64,000 nucleotides of DNA from Cobetia amphilecti (GTDB taxonomy: Bacteria; Pseudomonadota; Gammaproteobacteria; Pseudomonadales; Halomonadaceae), in assembly GCF_020217465.1 (NCBI RefSeq), contig NZ_CP084115.1:3472001-3536000 (forward strand). Reading direction: 5' to 3'. The stretch's first letter is position 1. The number at the start of each line of letters is the position of its first letter. A program made the position numbers and the translations under genes. Under the pieces are notes generated by a model that did no database searches, was not told the origin of the DNA, and was given only the letters and a program-made list of their open reading frames with translations. Positions 1 through 9,057 of the stretch are shown here, in pieces.

Positions 1-36
1 GCCCGTGAGGCCGACACTATCATCCGCCAGAGCTGA
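1..36 (+). CDS. 3' end of an upstream ORF, possibly ispG
   Basis: Frame 1 is open from the first base and reads AREADTIIRQS before a TGA at 34-36. This is the end of a gene that starts outside the window. In many gammaproteobacteria ispG (gcpE) lies directly upstream of hisS, so ispG is the best guess, but eleven residues cannot identify a family. The 112 bp that follow, up to the hisS start, show no other gene. Confidence 0.35.
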   Translation, partial: AREADTIIRQS

Positions 37-148
37 GCTTGTCTCGGCTGGCTTGCGCGTCATGATTGACGCGCCTTCGTCTCCCCACCCGCCTGCATGA
101 CGTCATGCGAGCGCCGTGGGGAGACGCGCAAGAATTCAGGAGAGAACG

Positions 149-1432
<1,284 letters not shown>

Positions 1433-1450
1433 GACTGCCAATGAATATCG

Positions 1451-1472
1451 GGCGGAGAGCCAGCTCTCCGCC
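1451..1472 (+). other. Perfect hairpin between hisS and yfgM
   Basis: GGCGGAGAGC (1451-1460) pairs exactly with GCTCTCCGCC (1463-1472). No T-run follows, so it is more likely an mRNA-stabilising or attenuating hairpin in the 87-bp gap than a full intrinsic terminator. Confidence 0.5.
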
Positions 1473-1519
1473 TCACGAATGCAAGTGCCGGCATGCCGGC
1501 CAGGTCAAGGAGACCGCCC

Positions 1520-2176
1520 GTGGCGGAAGAGCTCAGAAGCGAAGAAGAACAGCTTGAAGCCATCAAGCGTTGGTGGAGCGAGAACGGCAAGTCACTGATT
1601 GCCGGTGTCGTACTGGCCGGCGCCGGTGTCTTTGCCTTCAAGGCCTGGCAGAACTACGACGCCAGCCAGTCCGAAGCGGCCTCCGTGCGTTACCAGCAAC
1701 TGATCAGCCTCGTCAGCCAGCCCAAGCTGGAAGATGCCGGCGTCAAGCAGGCGCGTACGCTGATCGGCGAACTGGAAAGCGAGCACGGCGACAGCCTCTA
1801 CACCCAGATGGCGCACCTGCTGGATGCCAGCATGTCGGTCAAGGCCAACGATCTCGACGCAGCCGCCACGGCGCTGCAGAGCGTGATCGACAACAGCGAC
1901 GACAGCTACCTGCAGGGGCTGGCCAGCCTGCGTCTGGCGCGCATCAATGTCGAGCGCGGCGACAACGACGCGGCACTCGCCCTGCTCAAGAGCCCGCCGG
2001 CGCCGCTGGCAGCGCAGGCGGCTGCGGTGCGCGGCGATGCCCTAGCCGCACAGGACAAGCGCGATGAGGCCATCGCCGCCTATCAGCAGGCCAGCACCCT
2101 GTCGCAGGAAAGTGGTCAGCCGGTCTACGGTCTCGACCTGAAACTCGCCGATCTGGCTGCGGAGTCTTCTTCATGA
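1520..2176 (+). CDS. yfgM: YfgM family inner-membrane tetratricopeptide protein (ancillary SecYEG partner)
   Basis: YfgM is a single-pass inner-membrane protein with a periplasmic TPR-like domain. In E. coli it associates with SecYEG and the chaperone PpiD. The predicted protein has 218 residues (E. coli about 206). It has a short cytoplasmic N-terminus, one hydrophobic segment near residues 25-43, and alanine-rich helical repeats to the end. The GTG start at 1520 is chosen because AAGGAG lies 7 nt upstream and the family start (EELRSEEEQLEAIKRWW) follows at once. Its stop overlaps the bamB start in an ATGA (2173-2176), so the two are very likely translationally coupled. Confidence 0.93.
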   Translation: MAEELRSEEEQLEAIKRWWSENGKSLIAGVVLAGAGVFAFKAWQNYDASQSEAASVRYQQLISLVSQPKLEDAGVKQARTLIGELESEHGDSLYTQMAHLLDASMSVKANDLDAAATALQSVIDNSDDSYLQGLASLRLARINVERGDNDAALALLKSPPAPLAAQAAAVRGDALAAQDKRDEAIAAYQQASTLSQESGQPVYGLDLKLADLAAESSS

Positions 2177-3333
2177 GCGTCACTCGTCGTCTGAGCGTAC
2201 CGGCCTCGCTGCTGGCCGTGAGTCTGCTGGCCGGTTGTGCCAGCAGTGCCCAACCGGAATATGCGCCCAAGGAGCTGGTCGATTTCGATCGCCAAGTCGC
2301 GCTGGATTCCGTCTGGAGCGAATCGGTCGGCAATGGCCTTGGCCGTGCCCACTATCCGCTGTCACCGATCTTCGCCAACGACAAGCTGTTCGTCGGTGCC
2401 GAAGGCGGTGAGCTGGAAGCCCTCGCTGCCGACAGTGGCGACGACATCTGGCAGACACAGTTGCCGGCTGGCATCACCAGCGCACTGAATGCCGATGCCT
2501 CTCGCCTGTACGTCGGTACGCGCGATGGCAAGGTCAGCGCCGTCAGTCAGGAAGATGGCAGCATCGAATGGAGCACGCGTGTCTCCAGTGAAGTGCTGGC
2601 CGCGCCGCAGTACAACGACGAGCTGGTCGTGGTGCAGAGCGTCGATGGCACCGTGACCGCGCTTGATCGCTTCACCGGCGAAGAGCAGTGGGCCTACTCG
2701 GCCACGATTCCGGCCCTGACACTGCGTGGCACCGGCGCGCCGCGGGTCATCCAGCCGGTCACCTTCGCGGGCTTCGCCAACGGCAAGCTGGTCACGCTCG
2801 ACAACCGCTCAGGTCAGGAACTGTGGGACCTGCGCGTTGCCGTGCCGGCCGGGCGTACCGAGGTGGACCAGCTGGTCGATCTCGATGGCCAGCCGGTGCT
2901 GACCCAGGATGGTCGCCTGTTCGTCACCAGCTACAACGGTCGTCTGATCGCGCTGGACGCTCGCAACGGCGAGCCGCTGTGGGACAAGCCGTCCTCCAGC
3001 TATCTGACGCCCATCGTGGTCGGCGATTACCTGTTCAGCATCGACAATGCCAGCCATGTGCTGGCGATGGATGCCAACACGGGCAACGTGCTGTGGAAGT
3101 CCGAAGACCTGGAAGGCCGCTGGCTGACCTCTCCGGCCTTCGTCGATGGCAAGCTGGTGGTCGGTGACTACGAAGGCTATGTGCACCTGATCGACGCCCA
3201 GAGCGGCGAGATGGCCGGCCGCTATGACGTGGGGGGCGATGGCATCAGCATCACCCCGCTGACCGAAGGCAAGCGCATCTACGTCTACACCAACGATGGC
3301 GAGCTGACGGCGCTGGATCTCGAAGCCCCGTAA
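2173..3333 (+). CDS. bamB: Outer-membrane assembly lipoprotein BamB
   Basis: BamB is the beta-propeller lipoprotein of the BAM complex, which folds outer-membrane proteins on the periplasmic face. The predicted protein has 386 residues (E. coli 392). It starts with a lipoprotein signal peptide ending in the lipobox LAGC, with the lipidated Cys at residue 22. The rest consists of PQQ-like blades with recurring motifs such as ALDRFTGEEQW, ALDARNGEPLW and AMDANTGNVLW. It overlaps yfgM by four bases. A tandem repeat and a hairpin follow, so the operon may partly end here before der. Confidence 0.96.
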   Translation: MSVTRRLSVPASLLAVSLLAGCASSAQPEYAPKELVDFDRQVALDSVWSESVGNGLGRAHYPLSPIFANDKLFVGAEGGELEALAADSGDDIWQTQLPAGITSALNADASRLYVGTRDGKVSAVSQEDGSIEWSTRVSSEVLAAPQYNDELVVVQSVDGTVTALDRFTGEEQWAYSATIPALTLRGTGAPRVIQPVTFAGFANGKLVTLDNRSGQELWDLRVAVPAGRTEVDQLVDLDGQPVLTQDGRLFVTSYNGRLIALDARNGEPLWDKPSSSYLTPIVVGDYLFSIDNASHVLAMDANTGNVLWKSEDLEGRWLTSPAFVDGKLVVGDYEGYVHLIDAQSGEMAGRYDVGGDGISITPLTEGKRIYVYTNDGELTALDLEAP

Positions 3334-3382
3334 GCCACTGATCGAGCGCGCACGTCAGCCTGCCCTGCAATCTGACATGCGC

Positions 3383-3421
3383 CTCGTTCAGCCCTCGTTC
3401 AGCCCTCGTTCAGCCCTCGTC
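3383..3421. repeat. 11-bp tandem repeat, about 3.5 copies
   Basis: The unit CTCGTTCAGCC is repeated exactly at 3383-3393, 3394-3404 and 3405-3415, followed by a partial CTCGTC. It is non-coding and lies directly before the bamB hairpin. Confidence 0.9.
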
Positions 3422-3423
3422 AA

Positions 3424-3453
3424 GACAACGGCAGCCATCTGGCTGCCGTTGTC
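3424..3453 (+). terminator. Hairpin after bamB
   Basis: A perfect 13-bp stem, GACAACGGCAGCC (3424-3436) with GGCTGCCGTTGTC (3441-3453), and loop ATCT. No T-run follows on the plus strand, so termination may be partial or factor-assisted. Confidence 0.6.
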
Positions 3454-3464
3454 GTAATGCGCCA

Positions 3465-3494
3465 TTGGTAGCAACTCCCTGTCAATGCTAGAAT
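3465..3494 (+). promoter_or_regulatory. Candidate sigma-70 promoter for der
   Basis: TTGGTA (3465-3470), an 18-bp spacer and TAGAAT (3489-3494) preceded by TGC, which gives an extended -10. It lies just after the bamB hairpin and would give der its own transcript with a leader of roughly 245 nt. Confidence 0.5.
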
Positions 3495-3590
3495 GCTGCC
3501 CCCGCTGATCAGGCCTGCCGCACGACGCAGCCGTTGATTCAGCCACGAGATCTTTCCGTCGACAGTGCTAACCCCCTGTCGGCGGACCAT

Positions 3591-3625
3591 ACTGGATGCA
3601 TGCGACGCCTGCGTCGTCATCCAGT
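3591..3625 (+). other. Hairpin in the der leader
   Basis: Outer arms ACTGGATG (3591-3598) and CATCCAGT (3618-3625) are exact complements. Inside them CGACGC (3603-3608) pairs with GCGTCG (3611-3616). The element lies within the roughly 414-bp gap between bamB and der, where no gene is visible. Confidence 0.5.
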
Positions 3626-3747
3626 GCCCCAAGTCCGATATCATCGCTATCGCCCTGCCTGCACAAGGTGCTTCCCAGCCATCATGGTTCGAAGCAGACC
3701 GTACGGGGCCGGCATCGATGCTATCCCTGCGAATGCTGTGAGATTCC

Positions 3748-5172
3748 ATGAACCCCGTGATCGCCCTGGTCGGCCGCCCGAATGTCGGCAAGTCGACGCT
3801 ATTCAATCGCCTCACCAAGACCCGTGATGCTCTGGTCGCCGATTTCCCCGGCCTGACCCGTGACCGCAAGTACGGCACCGGCAAGGTCGGCGGCAAGCCC
3901 TACACCGTCATCGACACCGGCGGCATCAGCGGTGACGAGGAAGGCATCGACCTGATGATGGCCGGCCAGTCACTGGCCGCCATCGACGAAGCCGACATCG
4001 TGCTGTTCATGGTCGATGCGCGCGCCGGCCTGAACATGGCGGACGAGGCCATCGCCAATCACCTGCGCGTCAACCAGAAGAAGACCTGGCTGGTGGTCAA
4101 CAAGACCGACGGCATGGACGAGGAGATCGGCAAGTCCGACTTCTGGACCCTGGGTCTGGGTGACCCGCGCGCCATCGCCGCCGAGCACGGCCGCAACGTC
4201 ACCACGCTGCTGGAAGAGGTGCTCTCGCCCTACCCCGAAGTCGAGGAAGGCGAAGACGAGGACCTGCACCCGGAGCTGGATGATCGCGGCGTGCGCATCG
4301 GCATCATCGGTCGCCCGAACGTCGGCAAGTCGACGCTGGTCAATCGCCTGCTGGGCGAGGAGCGCGTGGTCGTCTATGACCAGGCCGGCACCACCACCGA
4401 CGCCGTGGAGATTCCCTTCGAGCGTCGTGGCAAGCCTTACCTGCTGGTCGATACCGCCGGGATCCGTCGTCGCAAGAACGTGCGCGAAGTGGTGGAGAAG
4501 TTCTCCATCATCAAGACGCTGGAAGCGATCAAGAAGTGCAACGTCGCCGTGATGGTGCTCGATGCTCGCCAGGGACTGGTCGAGCAGGACCTGCACCTGC
4601 TGGACTTCGTGCTGACCAGCGGCCGCGCGCTGGTGCTGGTGGTCAACAAGTGGGATGGCCTGGAAAGCGAAGCCAAGGAGAAGATGCGCTCCGAGATCAA
4701 GCGTCGTCTGGGCTTTGCCGACTACGCTGACCTGCACTTCATCTCCGCGCTGCACGGCACTGCGGTGGGTGATCTCTACCCGTCCATCGACCGCGCCTTC
4801 GAAAGCGCCGTGGCTCGCTGGTCGACCAAGCGTCTGACCACTCTGCTGCAGGACGCCACCCAGGCGCACCAGCCGCCGATGGTCAACGGCCGTCGCATCA
4901 AGCTGCGCATGGCTCACCAGGGTGGCGCCAATCCGCCGCTGATCGTGGTGCACGGCAACCAGACCAACCGTCTGCCGGAAGCCTACAAGCGCTACCTGAC
5001 CAACACCTTCCGCAAGGTGCTCAAGGTCAAGGGCACGCCGATGCGCTTCGAGTTCCGCTCCGGCGACAACCCCTTCGATGGCGCCCAGGGGGCTGACGAC
5101 CGCGAACGCGCGAAAGAGCGTTCACTGGCGCGCACCAAGGAAGCTCGCAAGGAACGCAAGCAGCGCCGTTGA
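3748..5172 (+). CDS. der: Ribosome-assembly GTPase Der (EngA)
   Basis: Essential GTPase needed for 50S subunit maturation. The predicted protein has 474 residues (E. coli 490). Two tandem G domains each carry the P-loop GRPNVGKST, at residues 8-16 and 188-196. DTGG and DTAG (G3) and NKTD and NKWD (G4) follow in each, and a KH-like C-terminal domain comes after. The tail is very basic ([19 protein letters not shown]). No strong Shine-Dalgarno precedes the ATG at 3748, but the family start [16 protein letters not shown] fixes it. It has its own candidate promoter and a structured leader. Confidence 0.97.
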   Translation: MNPVIALVGRPNVGKSTLFNRLTKTRDALVADFPGLTRDRKYGTGKVGGKPYTVIDTGGISGDEEGIDLMMAGQSLAAIDEADIVLFMVDARAGLNMADEAIANHLRVNQKKTWLVVNKTDGMDEEIGKSDFWTLGLGDPRAIAAEHGRNVTTLLEEVLSPYPEVEEGEDEDLHPELDDRGVRIGIIGRPNVGKSTLVNRLLGEERVVVYDQAGTTTDAVEIPFERRGKPYLLVDTAGIRRRKNVREVVEKFSIIKTLEAIKKCNVAVMVLDARQGLVEQDLHLLDFVLTSGRALVLVVNKWDGLESEAKEKMRSEIKRRLGFADYADLHFISALHGTAVGDLYPSIDRAFESAVARWSTKRLTTLLQDATQAHQPPMVNGRRIKLRMAHQGGANPPLIVVHGNQTNRLPEAYKRYLTNTFRKVLKVKGTPMRFEFRSGDNPFDGAQGADDRERAKERSLARTKEARKERKQRR

Positions 5173-5232
5173 TGGCGTGAGCTGTGCCCGTGCGTGATGG
5201 CAGGCCAACGGATCTGATCCGCCAGCCTGCCC

Positions 5233-5280
5233 CATGAAAAAGCCGCCCCTGCAGTCAACTGCAGGGGCGGCTTTTTCATG
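5233..5280. terminator. Bidirectional terminator between der and the DUF815 gene
   Basis: A perfect 22-bp stem (5233-5254 with 5259-5280) and loop TCAA. A5 on the left and T5 on the right of the GC core serve both converging genes. Confidence 0.92.
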
Positions 5281-5355
5281 TCGCGAGCACTGACGTTTCA
5301 GCGCGCTTCAAGCGCTTCAAGCACCTTCAGGCACCTCAATCGACAAGCACCGGGC

Positions 5356-6219
5356 TCACGCCTCCAGCGTCTTCTGCCCCACCCATAGATTGGCGAACTG
5401 CCAGGCGGCACGCCCGCTGCGCACCCCGCGCTGAGTGGCGTAGCGCAGCGCCTCGCCACGCGCGGCCTCATCGAAGCTGCCCGCGCCGAGACGCCATTCC
5501 ACCCAATGCTGACAGGTCTCCAGATAGGCGTCCTGGTTGAAGGGATGGAAGGCCAGCCACAGGCCGAAGCGGTCCGACAGCGAGACCTTCTCTTCCACCG
5601 CATCGCCGTGATGCAGCTCGCCATCGACGATGTGGGTGGCCTGGTTGTCACTCATGTGTTCCGGCAGCAGATGACGACGGTTGGAGGTGGCGTACAGCAG
5701 CACGTTCTCCGGCGGCCCGGTCAGGGTGCCATCCAGCACGCTCTTGAGCGCCTTGTAGGCGTCATCACTGCCCTCGAAGGACAGGTCATCGCAATAGACG
5801 ATGAAGCGATGCGGCTGCTGGGCCAGCTCGGCGACCAGCGCCGGCAGTGCCGGCAGGTCGTGACGATCGATCTGGATCAGACGCAGCCCCTCGCGGCCCA
5901 GGGTATTGAGCAGTGCGCGGACCAGCGATGACTTGCCGGTGCCACGGGCGCCCCACAGCAGCGCGTGGTTGGCCGGCTTGCCCGCAAGGAAGGCGCGGGT
6001 ATTGGCCAGCAGCTCACGCTTCTGGCGTGCGATGCCGAGCAGGTCCTCGAGTGTCAGGGCATCACGCGGCGCGATCGGCGTCAGGCGCCCTCCCAGGGGG
6101 TGGCGGGTCCACAAGGCGGCGACATCGCGTGTCCAGTCCACTTCGACAGCCGTCGGCGGCAGCATCGGTTCGAGTCGGTCCAGCAGATGCGAGAGGCGGC
6201 GTTCAAACTCTGGCGACAT
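5356..6219 (-). CDS. DUF815 family AAA+ ATPase
   Basis: A predicted cytoplasmic P-loop ATPase of 287 residues in the DUF815 family (proteobacterial, of unknown cellular role). A helical N-terminus is followed by Walker A GARGTGKSS (residues 90-98), Walker B FIVYCDDLSFEG (about 139-150), a sensor-like ATSNRRHLLP segment, and a C-terminal helical lid. It is transcribed alone, converging on der and divergent from the M48 protease gene. It could be annotated as a DnaA/IstB-like ATPase, but the YCDDLSF box and overall length favour DUF815. Substrate and partner cannot be read from the sequence. Confidence 0.85.
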   Translation of the reverse strand: MSPEFERRLSHLLDRLEPMLPPTAVEVDWTRDVAALWTRHPLGGRLTPIAPRDALTLEDLLGIARQKRELLANTRAFLAGKPANHALLWGARGTGKSSLVRALLNTLGREGLRLIQIDRHDLPALPALVAELAQQPHRFIVYCDDLSFEGSDDAYKALKSVLDGTLTGPPENVLLYATSNRRHLLPEHMSDNQATHIVDGELHHGDAVEEKVSLSDRFGLWLAFHPFNQDAYLETCQHWVEWRLGAGSFDEAARGEALRYATQRGVRSGRAAWQFANLWVGQKTLEA

Positions 6220-6456
6220 GGTGATTCCCTGTCAGATACATGGGGTCCGGGCCGTGGCAGGCCCATCAGATCACGCCCAGTATCTCATGCCCGGCGGGGC
6301 CGTCTGGCCTGACGATGCTGTGATCTCAGCAACGTATCATTTCGCTGACTGCACCACTGCGCCTATCCGGTTATGCTGTCTGCACGTTTCTTGCACGTTC
6401 AGCGTCGCTCTGCCGTGCGCTCGAAGGTTGTCACGTCATCTAGCCAGGAGGCCCCA

Positions 6457-7296
6457 ATGCCAGGATTGCTCGATCTCTCATCTCCCCGCGCCCTGCGTCG
6501 TCTGCTCCCGCTGGCGGCCCTTGCGGCGTCCGTCACCCTGAGTGCCTGCGCCAGCTCTCCGCTGGGCCGCAGCCAGCTGACCCTCTACTCGGACCAGGAA
6601 CTGGAGAAGATGGGGGAAGCCAGCTTCAGCAAGTACCAGCAGGAGCTGCCGGTGGTGGAAGGGCGTCAGGATGCCTACGTCAGCTGCGTGGCGGATGCGG
6701 TGACCGCCAAGGTGCCCGCCAGCTATGGCATCAGCGGCTGGCAGGTCAAGGTATTCGAGGATGAGTCCGCCAATGCCTTCGCGCTGCCGGGCGGCTACAT
6801 CGGCGTCAACACCGGGCTACTGGAGGTCGCGGAGAATCAGGATCAACTGGCGACCGTCATCGGCCACGAGATCGCTCACGTGCTGGCGCGCCACGCCAAC
6901 GAACGCGTCTCGACACAATCGCTGACCTCCGCCGGGCTGTCACTGACCCAGGCACTGGCCGGCCTCGAAGGTACCGGTGGCGATCAGCTCATGGGCCTGC
7001 TGGGCATGGGCGCGGAATATGGCGTGCTCAAGCCGTTCTCTCGCTCCCACGAGTCCGAAGCTGACCTGCTGGGGCTGGACCTGATGGCCGAAGCCGGCTT
7101 CGACCCGCGCGCCAGCATCAAGCTGTGGGCCAACATGAACGCTGCCGGTGGCGCGCAGCCCCCGGTGTGGATGTCGACGCACCCGAGTGATGAGCAGCGC
7201 ATGGCGGCCCTCAACGAGCGCCTCGAGACCGCTCTGCCGACCTATCAGCAGGCCCGCGCCGCCGGCGAGAAGCCCAACTGCGATCGTCTGCGCTGA
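6457..7296 (+). CDS. M48 family metalloprotease lipoprotein (LoiP/YggG-like)
   Basis: Predicted zinc endopeptidase anchored to a membrane facing the periplasm, like E. coli LoiP, with a probable role in envelope protein quality control. The protein has 279 residues. A lipoprotein signal ends in LSAC with the lipidated Cys at 31. The zinc-binding HEIAH is at 137-141 and the third-ligand box ESEAD at 199-203. The start at 6457 is supported by AGGAGG a few bases upstream; an in-frame upstream ATG at 6373 would add 28 residues with no signal character. It stands alone, with a long hairpin after its stop. Confidence 0.93.
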   Translation: MPGLLDLSSPRALRRLLPLAALAASVTLSACASSPLGRSQLTLYSDQELEKMGEASFSKYQQELPVVEGRQDAYVSCVADAVTAKVPASYGISGWQVKVFEDESANAFALPGGYIGVNTGLLEVAENQDQLATVIGHEIAHVLARHANERVSTQSLTSAGLSLTQALAGLEGTGGDQLMGLLGMGAEYGVLKPFSRSHESEADLLGLDLMAEAGFDPRASIKLWANMNAAGGAQPPVWMSTHPSDEQRMAALNERLETALPTYQQARAAGEKPNCDRLR

Positions 7297-7336
7297 CCCC
7301 GCCTGTGTGGCGTGGCTTAACCAGTCTCAGGTAACA

Positions 7337-7381
7337 CACGCTCGCGCAGTCCCGGAGGCAACCCGGGGCTGCGCGAGCGTG
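7337..7381 (+). terminator. Long hairpin after the M48 protease gene
   Basis: CACGCTCGCGCAG (7337-7349) pairs with CTGCGCGAGCGTG (7369-7381), and the stem continues through a T-G pair and five more GC pairs. There is no clear T-run. Confidence 0.6.
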
Positions 7382-7659
7382 CGGCGCGCTCTATCCAGCC
7401 GCGCTCTACTCTCTGGCTCTGCTCTCACTAGTCTGTCCTCTGATCTACCTCCCTTGGCTATCTAACGCTCTACCAGCTCCTCGCTTTACCGGCTTGAAAG
7501 TCTGAATGTAAAAAGAAGCCGTCAAATGTGTCGATATCCGCGAATCATGTAACCGCATTGCTAATCTGGGATCACCTGCTCGCCTGCGCACTGCTCATGC
7601 AGACACTTCATGCACAGCGGCGCGAGCGTATTCCCGACACTCGCTTGAGGATGCCTTAC
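7382..7659. other. Intergenic region, pyrimidine-rich, upstream of the REC-EAL gene
   Basis: No gene seen. About 7386-7465 is unusually rich in C and T on the plus strand (repeated CTCT and CTCTG motifs). After it comes a more AT-rich stretch near 7495-7560 that could hold the promoter of the next gene, but I found no convincing -35/-10 pair. Confidence 0.4.
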
Positions 7660-8847
7660 ATGACTCGACACGCACTCATCATCGACGACGATCCGGATTT
7701 TCGTGAACTCATCAGCGGCCTGCTTTCCGCGCATGGTTTCGACTGCACGCAGAGCGAAGGGCTGCAGGACATCGCCTGCAATCCCGCCTGTCTGGAGACG
7801 GACCTCATCCTGGTGGACTACGAATTGGGCGACTTCACCGGCGATGATGTGCTCGGCTATCTGCGCGAACGCAATGTCGAGGCGGGCATCATCCTGATGA
7901 GCGCCTGTCACAACGACGACATGCAAGCGATGGTCGCCAGGGGCAAGCGCAGCGGCCTGGAGATGCTGGGCCAGCTCGGCAAGCCCTTCGACATCATGCA
8001 CCTGGCCTCGCTGCTGGCAGAGCTGGACAAGCAACGCAATCCGCTGTCACTCGATGAACTGGATGATGCTCTGACCAAGCGCCAGCTGCACCTCGTCTAC
8101 CAGCCCAAGATCGACCTCGCCAGTGGCCGGCTCAGCGGCGCGGAAGCTCTCGTGCGCTGGCAGCATCCTCTGCGCGGCATGGTCATGCCCAACCAGTTCA
8201 TCGCCCTGGCGGAACGCAGCAACCGCATCGAAGCACTCACCTGGCAGGTCATCGAGCATGGTTTCCGCCAGCAGGGCCAATGGCAGTCCCAGGGACTTCA
8301 CCTTGACCTCGCGCTCAATCTGTCACCCCAGCTGCTGCGCACCCGCGACATGCTGAAGACGCTGGATGCGCTGGCCAGTCAGCATCATGTCGATCCGCAC
8401 TCCATCACGCTGGAACTCACGGAGAGCTGCGGGATCGACTGCCTCACCTACGCTCGTCACCTGCTGAACGCCATTCGCGATCGCGGCTATCGCCTGGCGC
8501 TGGATGACTTCGGCACCGGTTTCTCCTCGATGATGCAGCTCTACAACCTGCCGTTCGACGAATTGAAGATCGACCAATGCTTCGTCGGGCGCAGCGACAG
8601 CCACCCGGAAGCGCGCGCCATCACGCGTACCATCGTCGAGCTGGGCCAGCGTCTGAATCTCGCCGTGGTCGGCGAAGGCATCGAGACCGCGGAACAGCGC
8701 GATTACCTCTGCGATACCCGTTGCAATATCGGCCAGGGCTATCTGTTCGCACGCCCCATGCCCGTCAGCGACTTCAATGCCTGGAGCCGCTGCCCGCCCA
8801 GCGCCGTCAATGCACTCAGCCAGCGCCACGTCTCCGCTGTCCATTGA
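7660..8847 (+). CDS. Response regulator with EAL domain (c-di-GMP phosphodiesterase)
   Basis: Two-domain regulator of 395 residues that probably hydrolyses cyclic di-GMP when its receiver is phosphorylated. The REC domain (about 1-120) has the acidic pocket IDDDPDF, the phospho-acceptor Asp at 53 (LVDYE) and the conserved Lys in GKPF (108). The EAL domain (about 130-385) keeps EALVRW (162-167), NLSPQ, ELTES, DDFGTG (282-287), LKID and GEGIE, so it looks catalytically intact. The start at 7660 is chosen because TTGAGG at 7645-7650 is 9 nt upstream; the ATG at 7651 has no room for a ribosome site. There is no adjacent kinase in the same operon, although a hybrid kinase lies on the other strand next door. 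Confidence 0.92.
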   Translation: MTRHALIIDDDPDFRELISGLLSAHGFDCTQSEGLQDIACNPACLETDLILVDYELGDFTGDDVLGYLRERNVEAGIILMSACHNDDMQAMVARGKRSGLEMLGQLGKPFDIMHLASLLAELDKQRNPLSLDELDDALTKRQLHLVYQPKIDLASGRLSGAEALVRWQHPLRGMVMPNQFIALAERSNRIEALTWQVIEHGFRQQGQWQSQGLHLDLALNLSPQLLRTRDMLKTLDALASQHHVDPHSITLELTESCGIDCLTYARHLLNAIRDRGYRLALDDFGTGFSSMMQLYNLPFDELKIDQCFVGRSDSHPEARAITRTIVELGQRLNLAVVGEGIETAEQRDYLCDTRCNIGQGYLFARPMPVSDFNAWSRCPPSAVNALSQRHVSAVH

Positions 8848-8911
8848 GGAGACTGGCGTCCCGCCGCAGCGCAGCACAGCACAGACAGCGGGAATGCCGC
8901 AACACCCCCAC

Positions 8912-8953
8912 GACACAGACGCCACCCATGTCACCATGGGTGGCGTCTGTGTC
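8912..8953. terminator. 19-bp perfect hairpin between convergent genes
   Basis: The arms at 8912-8930 and 8935-8953 are exact reverse complements with loop TCAC. It lies between the REC-EAL gene and the converging kinase gene. There is no T-run on either side. Confidence 0.6.
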
Positions 8954-9057
8954 GAAGGACAGGGTGAAAAGAGCGAGAGGAGGCGGGAACGGGAGAACAA
9001 GAGGGACGGTAGTGGAATGCTGTCGGCTATCTATCACGCTATCTCATTCCCATACCG

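Noticed and set aside
7509-7537. Possible flagellar sigma-28 promoter (TAAA ... GTCGATAT) before the REC-EAL gene
   Set aside because: The spacing is two bases too long and only six of eight -10 positions match; not enough to call.
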